A stretch of DNA of 64,000 nt from UBA4923 sp964606165 (GTDB lineage Bacteria; Bacillota; Clostridia; Saccharofermentanales; DTU023), in assembly GCA_964606165.1 (NCBI GenBank), contig CAZSFQ010000004.1, forward strand, positions 1-64,000. The letters run 5' to 3'. Numbering within the stretch: position 1 is the first letter of the stretch; each line of letters opens with the position of its first letter. The translations under genes and the position numbers were made by a program. Under the pieces are notes generated by a model, which was not told the DNA's origin, did no database searches, and worked only from the letters and a program-made list of their open reading frames with translations. Positions 44,569 through 52,793 of this stretch are shown here, piece after piece.

Positions 44569-45297
44569 TCAGCCTCCGATCCAGAAAGTGAGCGGGATGG
44601 AAAAGGCCATGGCGCCCAGCATGCTAAAAGGCATGGCATAGTTTTCCAGCCAGGCGATTTTTCGCTTTTTCACAAAATAGCCGAACACCAGCATGAGGAT
44701 GGATGAAAAAATCATGACAAAGACTGGAATCCATCCGGCCAGACCCAACCTTATCCTGGAGAAAATCATGCCGAGAAAAGCTGACACCATGCCGATGAAT
44801 AGTGAATCCATCAGAAGCGCGCCCCACTTTTCATCTTTGGACTTGATGGTCATTAAGCCTTTTTCGATACGTTTGAAGAAAAAAGTGATGACCACGATGC
44901 CTGATAAAATTCCCAGGGTCATTACCCAGGCAATGGTCGAATAGGCCCTGGCGTCCGCCAGGGTGTCCGTCATGGAAATGCCAAGGGCCGACGCAGCTGT
45001 GGAGGCTGCCGGCAGTTCATAGGTAATGGCGCCCAAAACGCTCAAGCGGAGCCAGGGCAGCGGAAGGCCCAGGTACTGGGATAAAGCGATGACCCCGATC
45101 AGGATGGCGACAGCCGGAGCCACCGTAAAGACTGCCGAACCGCGCATGATGGAGCGCAGAAGCGCTTTCTCCATCCCCATTTCCCTGGCGCGCTGATACG
45201 CTTTCATGGTAAAAAAGATTGACTGACCCAGCACATACAAAATGACAAGCGCTGCCAAACCGTACAGTACCGGGTGATTGACATTGAACATAAACAC
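44569..45297 (-). CDS. DUF5058 family membrane protein
   Basis: A 242-residue protein with about seven hydrophobic helices, resembling the DUF5058 family by the N-terminal NVNHPVLYGLAALVILYVLGQ and the RAREMGMEKALLRSIMRGSAVF loop. The loop between the third and fourth helices, GAITYELPAASTAASALG, is rich in small residues and could line a pore. ATG 45297 follows GGAGAGGTG. First gene of a two-gene unit with the 217-residue membrane protein. Function unknown. Confidence 0.75.
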   Translation of the reverse strand: MFMFNVNHPVLYGLAALVILYVLGQSIFFTMKAYQRAREMGMEKALLRSIMRGSAVFTVAPAVAILIGVIALSQYLGLPLPWLRLSVLGAITYELPAASTAASALGISMTDTLADARAYSTIAWVMTLGILSGIVVITFFFKRIEKGLMTIKSKDEKWGALLMDSLFIGMVSAFLGMIFSRIRLGLAGWIPVFVMIFSSILMLVFGYFVKKRKIAWLENYAMPFSMLGAMAFSIPLTFWIGG

Positions 45298-45385
45298 CTC
45301 TCCTCTTCCTGTTGCCCAAAGGGATTACCCGATGGTAGCATTTTAGCAGAGAGAGTCCTGGCCTGTATTGAGAGAGAGGTTTGTG

Positions 45386-45685
45386 TTGCGCTTCAAATTC
45401 TTAAAACGCTGGGCAAAAAACGCCGAAAACGATGAGGACCGCGCCCACCCGGATCAGCCGGTTTATTTCATCTCTGCCCCCATGGTTTGGAGCGCCCACG
45501 TCGAGTCCCACCTGGAAGAGTTGAAAATTCCTTACTTGAAGCGCGGCCGCAAAGGCGCCGCCCTGGCCATCGAGCTGGGGGCAGGCGCTGAGATTTACGA
45601 TTACTTCATCCCCCGGCAAGCAGCCGCCCGTGCGTCGGAAGGTGTGGATGAACTCAGGAAACTGATCGGCTTCGAACAGCCATGA
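45386..45685 (+). CDS. Small protein, possible DUF2007-type signalling domain
   Basis: A 99-residue protein with a short basic N-terminus followed by a region resembling DUF2007 (putative signal-transducing) domains: VYFISAPMVWSAHVES, LKIPYLKRGR, and YFIPRQAAARASE at the end. No membrane segment. The start is unclear: TTG 45386 has AGAGAGG six bases upstream, while GTG 45383 and TTG 45368 are in the same frame. No ATG is available. It is flanked by genes on the other strand and seems to be monocistronic. Moderate confidence that it is real, from amino-acid composition and family resemblance. Confidence 0.55.
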   Translation: MRFKFLKRWAKNAENDEDRAHPDQPVYFISAPMVWSAHVESHLEELKIPYLKRGRKGAALAIELGAGAEIYDYFIPRQAAARASEGVDELRKLIGFEQP

Positions 45686-45701
45686 GTCCAAGGGAGTCCT
45701 T

Positions 45702-46538
45702 TCACTTCCCCGCCAAACTTCGCAAGAGGGCAATCTCCCCCGCGTAGCCATCAAGTTCATTGGGTGTTTCGAGATTGAAGGGCAGATGACTCAATTTCGG
45801 GTGGCGGATAATTCGCAACATGGCCTCCAGTCCGATTGCGCCCTCCCCGATTTTCGCGTGTCTGTCCTTGCCGCTCCCGCTCTCATTTTTGCTGTCATTC
45901 AGGTGAAATGCCTGGAGACGGTCGAGACCGACCAGGCGATCGAACTCGTCGAGGACATCGTCCAGTTTATTGACCAGATCATAGCCCGCGTCGTGTACAT
46001 GGCAGCTGTCCATGCAAACACCGATTTTATCCTTGAGCACAACCCCCTCGATGATCTGCGCCAGCTCCCCGAAAGACCGCCCGATCTCGCTTCCCTTGCC
46101 TGCCATGGTCTCCAGGAGAACCGGTGTTTTGATTTCTTCGGTCAAGACCTGGTTCAGGGCATTGACAATCATGGCGATTCCCTGGTCCTGCCCCTGGCCG
46201 ACATGGCTGCCGGGGTGGAAATTGTAGACGACATGGTCGACGAATTGAAGACGTTCCAGATCTTCCCGCATGACCGCACGGGCAAACTCACGGATTTGCG
46301 CCTTGTCGGAGCACAGATTCATGGTGTAGGGGGCGTGGGCGACGATGGTTCCGATTCCATTTTCAGCCGCGAAAAGGTTATAGGCAGCGATATCGTCCCT
46401 GTCCAGGGCGCGCGCCGTTCCGCCCCTCGGGTTTCTTGTAAAGTATTGAAAGGTGTTGGCCTTGATTGAAAGAGCTGTCTTCGCCATGGCAAGATAGCCG
46501 GAACCTGCTGACAAGTGGCATCCCAGATAAAGCGTCAT
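45702..46538 (-). CDS. nfo: Endonuclease IV, apurinic/apyrimidinic
   Basis: Zinc-dependent AP endonuclease of base-excision repair, 278 residues. The TIM-barrel metal ligands appear in order: HLSAG near 8, HAPY near 68, NFHPGSH near 105, LLETMAG with Glu near 145, CMDSCHVHDAGYD near 178-190, AFHLNDSKN near 213, KDRHAKIGEG near 226, and the final ETPNE. ATG 46538 follows GGAGGC. It lies 68 bases after divIC on the same strand and may be read with it. Confidence 0.95.
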   Translation of the reverse strand: MTLYLGCHLSAGSGYLAMAKTALSIKANTFQYFTRNPRGGTARALDRDDIAAYNLFAAENGIGTIVAHAPYTMNLCSDKAQIREFARAVMREDLERLQFVDHVVYNFHPGSHVGQGQDQGIAMIVNALNQVLTEEIKTPVLLETMAGKGSEIGRSFGELAQIIEGVVLKDKIGVCMDSCHVHDAGYDLVNKLDDVLDEFDRLVGLDRLQAFHLNDSKNESGSGKDRHAKIGEGAIGLEAMLRIIRHPKLSHLPFNLETPNELDGYAGEIALLRSLAGK

Positions 46539-46606
46539 GTAACCAAGCCTCCAAGCGGCGGCTCCAAGAGCCCGCCATGACCATCATAGTATAAAGTTGG
46601 AACAGC

Positions 46607-46927
46607 TTAGTCGGTAATGATTAAAATGTCGTTTGGCATGGCCATGCCGAGGTAATCGCGCGCGATACGCTCAATGTATTCCCTGGTTTCGGCAATTTCG
46701 TCCAGACTCTTCAGGGATTCGTACTTTTCGTACAGGCGGTCGCGCTCGCTTTCCAGCTTGCGCCTCTCAACCGCCAGGCGCTCAAACTCACCTTGCTGGC
46801 TTAGGTAGGAAGAAAAGCAGAGTGTCAGGATAATGATGGCGACTACACCGACAAGGAAACGCGTGAAAAAAGACAGGGGTGATTGCCTGCGCTCGACTCT
46901 GCGGTTTTCAGCATAACTCAGTCGCAT
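46607..46927 (-). CDS. divIC: DivIC/FtsB-family septum protein
   Basis: Small bitopic cell-division protein that works with FtsL and DivIB. From ATG 46927 (AGGAG eight bases upstream) it has 106 residues: a basic cytoplasmic tail of about 20, one transmembrane helix at about 21-42, a coiled coil rich in Arg and Glu, and a C-terminal REYIERIARDYLGMAMPND segment typical of DivIC. An upstream ATG at 46951 lacks a ribosome site. It follows rqcP with no yabP or yabQ between them, unlike the order in spore formers. Confidence 0.88.
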   Translation of the reverse strand: MRLSYAENRRVERRQSPLSFFTRFLVGVVAIIILTLCFSSYLSQQGEFERLAVERRKLESERDRLYEKYESLKSLDEIAETREYIERIARDYLGMAMPNDILIITD

Positions 46928-47056
46928 TGAGTGCTCCTGTCGACCTGACATCCTGTTGATAGTAAAGCCATGGTACGTGAGTTTGTTCGGTTTTGCAAGG
47001 TTTTGGAGCCTGCCGATATGACAGTTATGTGACAAAAAAGGCGAAATCAGGCTGTT

Positions 47057-47302
47057 TTAGCCGGTCAGGACTTCATAAAGGGACGATGCTTCCTCCTTTT
47101 TCGCGTATTCCCTGACATGGAGAATGCGGACACGAATCTGTTTTTCTCCATAACCGATCGTAAGAATGTCACCGGCTTTGACATCGGTACCCGGTTTCGC
47201 GCGCTTTCCGTTGACCTCAACACGACCCGCCGCGGCCATTTCATTGGCAACTGTACGGCGTTTCACAATGCGCGATACTTTTAAGAACTTGTCAAGCCTC
47301 AT
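47057..47302 (-). CDS. rqcP: S4-domain ribosome-quality-control protein RqcP
   Basis: An 81-residue single S4 RNA-binding domain protein (YabO/Hsp15-like). RqcP binds stalled 50S subunits and helps RqcH add alanine tails. It begins MRLDKFLKVSRIVKRRT and has the S4 signature GRVEVNGKRAKPGTDVKAGD, followed by a short C-terminal extension. ATG 47302 has GGGAGG upstream and overlaps the mazG stop by 11 bases. The mazG-yabO neighbourhood matches B. subtilis. Confidence 0.9.
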   Translation of the reverse strand: MRLDKFLKVSRIVKRRTVANEMAAAGRVEVNGKRAKPGTDVKAGDILTIGYGEKQIRVRILHVREYAKKEEASSLYEVLTG

Positions 47303-48143
47303 GACCCTTATCCTCCCCTGTATCGCCCTCACATCTTTTTACCCGGTCCCACAGGGCATCCATGGCTTCAAGGTCCATGCCGGCCAGTGTCCTGTCCTCC
47401 TGCTTTGCCAGTTTTTCCATGGCATCGAACCGGCGGATGAAACGCTGCGAGCCGTCTGACAGGGCCGACTCCGGATCAACTCCCAGTAAGCGGAGCAGGT
47501 TGACGGCCGCAAAGAGCAAGTCCCCTGCCTCCTGACGGATTCTCTCCCTGTCCCCATTTGCGGCCTCATCAAGCAGTTCTCCCAGTTCTTCCAGGATTTT
47601 CCTGCGGGCTCCATCAGGGGAAGGCCAGTCAAAACCGACATCTGCAGCTTTTTTTTGAAGTTTATATGCCCTGGTCAGAGCCGGCATGGCAAGCGGTATG
47701 GCCCGCATGGACTCAGCCGTGCTTTCATAACCCTTTTCAATTTTCTTGTTTTTCTCCCAGGTTCGAAGGACCATCTCCGGTGTTGTCGCCTCGTCGTCGC
47801 CGAACAGATGGGTATGGCGGGAGATCAGTTTTCGGCAAAGACCCGAGACCACATCCTGGAAGGCGAAGCTTCCTTCCTCTTCAGCCATGTCCGCGTGAAA
47901 GACAACCTGCATGAGGACATCCCCGAGTTCCTCACAAAGCTTGGCGGGGTCCCCGCTCTGGATGGCATCTACGGCTTCATAGGCCTCCGCAAGCATGTTG
48001 CCCTGAATGCTTTCATGCGTCTGAACGCGGTCCCAGGGGCAGCCCTGATCACTTCGGAGAAAATCCATAATGGCAAGAAGTTCGTCCATGGTATAGCTTT
48101 CTTTCATGGTAAATCGCTTGCCGTCTTCATTTGATACATCCAT
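47292..48143 (-). CDS. mazG: MazG nucleoside triphosphate pyrophosphohydrolase
   Basis: House-cleaning NTP pyrophosphohydrolase, 283 residues from ATG 48143 (GGGAGGG upstream). Two MazG modules are seen: the first with GCPWDRVQTHESI near 34-46 and EELGDVLMQVVFHADMAEEE, the second with GFDWPSPDGARRKILEELGEL and EAGDLLFAAVNLLR carrying the metal-binding EExxD pattern. It lacks the N-terminal methylase domain of B. subtilis YabN. It lies 19 bases after the Nudix gene and overlaps rqcP, so nudix-mazG-rqcP-divIC may form one unit. Confidence 0.93.
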   Translation of the reverse strand: MDVSNEDGKRFTMKESYTMDELLAIMDFLRSDQGCPWDRVQTHESIQGNMLAEAYEAVDAIQSGDPAKLCEELGDVLMQVVFHADMAEEEGSFAFQDVVSGLCRKLISRHTHLFGDDEATTPEMVLRTWEKNKKIEKGYESTAESMRAIPLAMPALTRAYKLQKKAADVGFDWPSPDGARRKILEELGELLDEAANGDRERIRQEAGDLLFAAVNLLRLLGVDPESALSDGSQRFIRRFDAMEKLAKQEDRTLAGMDLEAMDALWDRVKRCEGDTGEDKGHEA

Positions 48144-48162
48144 GCCCGTACTCCCTCCCCTG

Positions 48163-48591
48163 TCAACCCCGGCAGGCCAAGGCTTCGCGAAATATGGCAA
48201 GATCCTTGTCAAAAACAAGCATACCTGCCGCTTCATCCAGGCCCATCCAACGGACAGCGCGCACTTCACTTAATTGTGGCTCAAGCGTTCCGCTCTGATA
48301 GGCACCAAGAAAAAATACAACCGTTTTTAAAACTCCCGGACGCGGCGCATAGGTCGAAGACCTTTCAAAACCCGGCAGGATGGTGATCCGGATTCCCGTT
48401 TCCTCATAGACCTCGCGAATGGCTGTCTCGTGGTCGCTTTCACCCTGTTCCTTGTGGCCCTTGGGAAAGGACCAGTGGCCCGGTTTGTGCTGGACAAGCA
48501 GAACCCGTGTTTCGCCTTCAATTTCCCGAAAGACGATGGCGCCGCAGGAACGCTCAATTTCCATGACCGGTCTTGTCATGCCAGGAACCAT
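48163..48591 (-). CDS. Nudix hydrolase, Ap4A-pyrophosphohydrolase type
   Basis: A Nudix protein of about 142 residues. The Nudix box is complete, from GHKEQGE through REVYEETGI. The preceding GHWSFPKGH and the R-S-CGAIVF N-terminus match the diadenosine-tetraphosphate hydrolase group, though substrate is not proven. The start is taken at ATG 48591 (AAGG eight bases upstream); ATG 48564 just before EIERSCGAIVF is the alternative. A longer start at 48648 is unlikely because an extended -10 promoter overlaps it. Confidence 0.88.
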   Translation of the reverse strand: MVPGMTRPVMEIERSCGAIVFREIEGETRVLLVQHKPGHWSFPKGHKEQGESDHETAIREVYEETGIRITILPGFERSSTYAPRPGVLKTVVFFLGAYQSGTLEPQLSEVRAVRWMGLDEAAGMLVFDKDLAIFREALACRG

Positions 48592-48643
48592 CGGGTGGCC
48601 TTTTCGGCCCGGTGAATGGAATCTCTCTGATTTCACATCTAAA

Positions 48644-48652
48644 ATCATACCA
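48644..48652 (-). promoter_or_regulatory. Extended -10 promoter of the nudix-mazG-rqcP-divIC unit
   Basis: TGG-TATGAT on the minus strand gives a start near 48637, about 45 bases before ATG 48591. No convincing -35 box. It is divergent from the surface-protein promoter at 48711. Confidence 0.5.
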
Positions 48653-48710
48653 CGCGGTATCCGCCCTTTCCTTACCCGCTTCCGGGGTCTGCGTCCGCAA
48701 GCCTGACCGC

Positions 48711-48739
48711 TTACAATCGCGTCGAGTTTTATGTATAAT
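48711..48739 (+). promoter_or_regulatory. Promoter of surface-protein gene 1
   Basis: TTACAA (48711-48716), 17-base spacer, perfect TATAAT (48734-48739). A leader of about 145 bases follows, nearly identical to that of the second copy, including TTTCTTCTT-(A/G)-AAGAAAGAAG and GTTTCCCACAACTCTCATTG. Confidence 0.75.
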
Positions 48740-48892
48740 ATTCAATAGTAAGATCTCGTTCACTTCGACCAGGTCGCATGGTTTCTTCTTAAGAAAGAAG
48801 ACGTTTCCCACAACTCTCATTGAATAAATCCGCAATGTTTTGGCACTCCGTTTGCCGCAACCAAAAAAAGCAAGAAAGGTGAGGAAAAGGGT

Positions 48893-50590
48893 ATGAAGAA
48901 GAAAGCAAAAAGGTCTGGCGGCCTTATGGTTCTGGTGATCCTGGCCTTGGTCTTTGGTCTCTTTGCGGCCATGCCGCGGCAGGTGCATGCCGCATCGAGC
49001 CCCGCCGAGCTGGCACAAAAAATTAACTACAACAACCACGGGGGCAAGGGCAAGCTCCAGGCTACGGTGTCGGACAAGACGGTGACGGTTACCGGATCTG
49101 TCACGGATGCGGTCAATCTCTTGATCCTGGATCCCGATCAGGGAGTGAAGGTGGTCTGGAAGGCAGAGTATGAGGGAAGCAGCTCTCCCATGATCAGCCT
49201 GCCCGAAGGCGCCAAGGGAACCTTCGAAGTCGCGGCAGGCGCTGATATCGCCGGCACGGGGCTGTATACCCTCATAAACGTCTCAAACGACTGCGCCATT
49301 GTGGTGAGCGGCGGGCGTATTCTCAACCAGAAAACAAATGGTGTCTGCATCATGGCTTTAGGCAAGAATGCCTCCATCAAGGTAGCTGGCGGGTCGGTCT
49401 CTGCCTTCTATGAGAAGGATGGCAAAGCCATTGTTGTTAACGGACCTTCCTCGGTTGTGACCGTCATGGACGGTTATGTGACGGCGACGGGCAGTGGTGC
49501 CGGTTCATGCGCCATCGAATTGGCAAGCACCTCTGTTGACTCTACGGTTTACGTGCATGGCGGCGATGTCTATGCAAGCTGGGATGCCATCGCCGTTCAT
49601 GCCCCCAATGCCACCGTCTACGTAAGCGGCGGCTACACAAGATCAGTTGGCCAGCAGACCGGGAGCGGCATCTATCTGTCCGGCACGGCCGACAACGGAT
49701 TGGTCAGGATGATCGGGGGCAAGGTGGGCGCCTTGGGATCCATGGGCAGTCACGGTATCTGCCTGGACAGTGAGTGGGGTTCGGTGGATATCAGCGGCGG
49801 CACGGTATCCTCGCCAGGCTCCAAGGGGGGTACCATTTGGATCCGTTCCGGCCACTCAAGCGTCTTCCTGCACGGGGACGGCAGGGTCGAAAACACAGGA
49901 GCAGGCAGGGCCATTTTAACTGAAAACAAGGAATTGAACCAAGTGACCGTCGAGGGTATCAGTGTGGTCAGTACCCAGATCTCCGAGGCGATCCTGGCGA
50001 GGTTGGCACAGCTTTCCGGCGGATTTGTCTTCGGCATCGGTAACGACTACAGTCTTGTCAGTGTGTACGGAGGCAAGCCCTCCTATAGCGGGACCCTTAT
50101 CCGCTGTGCCTGGGATAAGCCGGGAGGCAAGCCGGTTTACGACGAAAAATCAACTGCGAATCTGTTTGTCAGCCCGGGAGCTACCGCTGTCTGGGGACTC
50201 AAAGACGGTCAAGCGGGTATTTCCTATAAGCATGGCAATCACACCGGCTTTTACCCCATAAGCGGAATCACGGTCAAGGCGGCACCGCCGCCTACAACCA
50301 CGACGACCACGACGACCACGACAACAACGACAAAGGCGGCAACAACGACCGGCCAAGCAACGGAGGAAAGTACACCGACGGAAGAAATGGTGACCAGTAC
50401 GCGGGCTGCAGATCCGACAACCATGACCAGTGAGCCGGACGAATCCCTCTCTGATGGCCTGGATCAAGATGGCAAGGGTGGATTCAACCGGCTTTGGCTG
50501 ATCTTGATTGCTGTGGCACTTCTGGCAATCGCGGGAGCGGTGCTGACCCTTATCCTGATCAGGAGAAAGGCCAGGCGGCCGGGAGCATGA
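48893..50590 (+). CDS. Secreted beta-solenoid surface protein with C-terminal membrane anchor, copy 1
   Basis: A 565-residue protein of no family I can name. It has a signal peptide (about 1-33, ending VHA-AS), then about eight beta-solenoid rungs built on [VI]x[VI]xGGxV: VVSGGRI, IKVAGGSV, VYVHGGDV, VYVSGGY, VRMIGGKV, VDISGGTV and so on between about residues 135 and 330. A globular region follows, then a run of 13 Thr codons (50294-50332) in a Thr/Ser/Glu-rich stalk, a single helix at about 533-556 and a basic tail RRKARRPGA. There is no LPxTG motif, so it is held by the helix. ATG 48893 has GAGGAAAAGGG upstream. Copy 2 follows in tandem. Confidence 0.8.
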   Translation: MKKKAKRSGGLMVLVILALVFGLFAAMPRQVHAASSPAELAQKINYNNHGGKGKLQATVSDKTVTVTGSVTDAVNLLILDPDQGVKVVWKAEYEGSSSPMISLPEGAKGTFEVAAGADIAGTGLYTLINVSNDCAIVVSGGRILNQKTNGVCIMALGKNASIKVAGGSVSAFYEKDGKAIVVNGPSSVVTVMDGYVTATGSGAGSCAIELASTSVDSTVYVHGGDVYASWDAIAVHAPNATVYVSGGYTRSVGQQTGSGIYLSGTADNGLVRMIGGKVGALGSMGSHGICLDSEWGSVDISGGTVSSPGSKGGTIWIRSGHSSVFLHGDGRVENTGAGRAILTENKELNQVTVEGISVVSTQISEAILARLAQLSGGFVFGIGNDYSLVSVYGGKPSYSGTLIRCAWDKPGGKPVYDEKSTANLFVSPGATAVWGLKDGQAGISYKHGNHTGFYPISGITVKAAPPPTTTTTTTTTTTTTKAATTTGQATEESTPTEEMVTSTRAADPTTMTSEPDESLSDGLDQDGKGGFNRLWLILIAVALLAIAGAVLTLILIRRKARRPGA

Positions 50591-50628
50591 GAGAGAAGCC
50601 GGCAAGTTAGCCCGATTGGGATCGCACT

Positions 50629-50659
50629 CAGGCAGCCGTAGCCGGCTGCCTGGTTTTAT
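50629..50659 (+). terminator. Terminator of surface-protein gene 1
   Basis: CAGGCAGCCG / CGGCTGCCTG, a perfect 10-bp stem with a TAGC loop, followed by GTTTTAT. It is the counterpart of the terminator at 52763 behind copy 2. Confidence 0.82.
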
Positions 50660-50751
50660 CAGCGATCAGGGCAAGATCATCAAGCGGCGGCACAGGCGCA
50701 CGCGGGATTCCTGCCTGCCAAGCCTGGAAGCCGGCCCGCAAGCTTGACCGC

Positions 50752-50780
50752 TTACAATAGCGTCCAATTTTATGTATAAT
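50752..50780 (+). promoter_or_regulatory. Promoter of surface-protein gene 2
   Basis: TTACAA (50752-50757), 17-base spacer, TATAAT (50775-50780), the same as for copy 1. The leader is about 175 bases. Nothing else is seen in the 370 bases between the two genes except this promoter and the terminator of copy 1. Confidence 0.75.
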
Positions 50781-50960
50781 ATTCAACAGTAAGCTCTCGT
50801 TCACCTCACCAGGTCGTATGGTTTCTTCTTGAAGAAAGAAGACGTTTCCCACAACTCTCATTGAATATACTTGCAAGGTTTTGGCGCGCGGTTTATCGTT
50901 TCTGGAAAAGCAAGGAAGGTTTGGATGTCTCATCCAAGAGAGGAAGAAAGAGGAAAAGGT

Positions 50961-52736
50961 ATGAAAGAGAAAACAAAAAGGAAGGGTCGCTTGTTAGTCT
51001 TGGTGGTTCTGGCGATGGTCCTTGGCCTCTTTGCGGCCACGCCTCGGGAGGTGCGTGCCGCATCAGACCCTGGCGAGATGGCACAAAAAATTAATAACTT
51101 CGTCCACGGTGGCCAGGGCGATCTTCTTGCCGAAGTTATCGGTGTCACCGTAAAAGTTACCGGTTCCGTCACTGGTGCGGTCAATACCTTGTATTTGGAT
51201 CCCGATGAGGACGTGAAGGTACTCTGGATGGCTGAGTATTCCGGGAGCGGCTCTCCCTCGGGCAGCCTCCTGCGCACAACCGGCAAGGGAACCTTCGAAG
51301 TCGCGGCAGGCGGTGATATCGCCGGTACGGGTTCCTATACCTTAATAAACGACTCAGGCAGCTGCGCCATTGAGGTGAGCGGCGGGCGCATTCTAAACCA
51401 GAAAGAAAAGGGCATCTGCATCCAGACAAACCTACAAGGCTCGTCCATCAAGATCACTGGCGGGACGGTCAGCGCCACCCATGGGAAGGAAGGGAAAGCC
51501 ATCGTTGTCCGCGGGGCTTCTTCTGTTGTGACTGTGACGGGCGGTCAAGTGACGAGTACTGGAAGCGGTGCCGGTTCACGCGCCATCGAATTGGCGAACA
51601 CCGCCAATAAGAGCACGGTTTACGTGAGTGGCGGTGATGTTTATGCTGGCTGGGATGCCATCGCAATTCATGCTCCCAATGCCACCGCCAACGTCATCGG
51701 CGGCAACATAAGATCCACTGGAAAACAAACCGGGAGCGGTATCTATCTGTCCGGCACGGCCGGCACCGGCAAGGTCAGGATGACCGGAGGCAAGGTGGAA
51801 GCCCTGGGATCTCAGGCCAGCCATGGCATTTGCCTGGACAGTGATTGGAGTTCTGTGGATATCAGCGGCGGCGCGGTATCTTCGCCCGGCTCCATGGGGG
51901 GGACGGTTTGGATCCGCTCCGGGAACTCAAGCGTCCTCCTGCGTGGGGCCGGCAAGATCGAGAACACGGGAACAGGAAAGGCCATTTTAACCGAAAACAA
52001 GGAAGGGAACCAAGTGACCGTCCAGGGGACCAGCGTAGTCAGCGCCCAAAACTCACAACCCATCCTGGCGCGCCTGGCGGAGCTTTCCGGCGGTTTTGTC
52101 TTCGGCTTAGGTTCCGACAACTACGGTCTTATTGGCGTGTATGCCGGCAAGCCTTCTTTGAGCGGGACCGTCATCCGCTGTGCATGGGATAAGCCGGGAG
52201 GCAAGCCGGTTTACGACGAGGAATCAACCACACATCTGTCTGTCAGCCCTGGTGCCAGCGCCGTCTGGCGCCTCAAAAACAGCCAGACGGGTATTTCCTA
52301 CAAGTCCGGCGATCACAGCGGTTTTTTTCCCATTAGTGGAATCACACTCAAGGGAGAATCGCCGACCTCAGCCACCACGACAACCACTACAACAACAACT
52401 ACAACAACAAAAACAACAACCATAACGACAACTATTGCAACGACTAAGGCAACAACGGAATCGACCAGCGATCCATCTGAAGAAAGCACGCCGACAGATG
52501 AAACGGTGACCAGTCCGCCGACCACCGATCTGACAACCATGACAAGTCCGACAACCATGATCAGTGAGCCTAGCGAGCCATCCTCTGGCGGCCTGGACGA
52601 AGAGGGCAATGGCGGATTCAACTGGCTATGGTTGATCTTGACTGGCGCTATTCTTCTGGTGATGGGGGGCCTGGTGCTGACCTTTACCCTGATCAGAAAA
52701 AAAGCCAGACAGCCGGGAAAAGGAGAGGAAAGCTGA
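50961..52736 (+). CDS. Secreted beta-solenoid surface protein with C-terminal membrane anchor, copy 2
   Basis: Paralogue of the preceding gene, 591 residues from ATG 50961 (AGAGGAAAAGG upstream). The domain order is the same: signal peptide to about residue 33 (VRA-AS), solenoid rungs such as IEVSGGRI, IKITGGTV, VTVTGGQV, VYVSGGDV, VRMTGGKV and VDISGGAV, a conserved globular part with IRCAWDKPGGKPVYDE, then a Thr-rich stalk, a helix near 562-583 and a basic tail. The stalk is longer and more interrupted than in copy 1 (Thr runs broken by Lys, Ile and Ala, about 52375-52475), which accounts for most of the length difference. Function unknown; adhesion or carbohydrate binding is a guess. Confidence 0.8.
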   Translation: MKEKTKRKGRLLVLVVLAMVLGLFAATPREVRAASDPGEMAQKINNFVHGGQGDLLAEVIGVTVKVTGSVTGAVNTLYLDPDEDVKVLWMAEYSGSGSPSGSLLRTTGKGTFEVAAGGDIAGTGSYTLINDSGSCAIEVSGGRILNQKEKGICIQTNLQGSSIKITGGTVSATHGKEGKAIVVRGASSVVTVTGGQVTSTGSGAGSRAIELANTANKSTVYVSGGDVYAGWDAIAIHAPNATANVIGGNIRSTGKQTGSGIYLSGTAGTGKVRMTGGKVEALGSQASHGICLDSDWSSVDISGGAVSSPGSMGGTVWIRSGNSSVLLRGAGKIENTGTGKAILTENKEGNQVTVQGTSVVSAQNSQPILARLAELSGGFVFGLGSDNYGLIGVYAGKPSLSGTVIRCAWDKPGGKPVYDEESTTHLSVSPGASAVWRLKNSQTGISYKSGDHSGFFPISGITLKGESPTSATTTTTTTTTTTTKTTTITTTIATTKATTESTSDPSEESTPTDETVTSPPTTDLTTMTSPTTMISEPSEPSSGGLDEEGNGGFNWLWLILTGAILLVMGGLVLTFTLIRKKARQPGKGEES

Positions 52737-52762
52737 CAAGTTAGCGCAGTCTGGATTGCACT

Positions 52763-52793
52763 CAGGCAGCCGGCCGCGGCTGCCTGTTTTTTT
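52763..52793 (+). terminator. Terminator of surface-protein gene 2
   Basis: CAGGCAGCC / GGCTGCCTG, 9-bp stem with a GGCCGC loop, followed by seven T residues. Strong intrinsic terminator. Confidence 0.9.

Larger units (their letters stand above)
48700..50735 (+). repeat. Tandem duplication, unit 1
   Basis: First of two adjacent direct-repeat units of about 2 kb. Homology with 50745-52868 covers promoter, leader, the whole surface-protein gene, terminator and about 70 bases beyond. By eye the leaders are close to 90 percent identical over 150 bases, while the coding parts have diverged more. Confidence 0.85.

Noticed and set aside
48554..50933. Two similar minus-strand open frames across the duplicated leaders
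   Set aside because: Their similarity only reflects the duplicated promoter-leader DNA; they have no ribosome sites and lie antisense to the leaders.
48893..52736. Sortase anchoring of the two surface proteins
   Set aside because: No LPxTG or close variant precedes the C-terminal helices.
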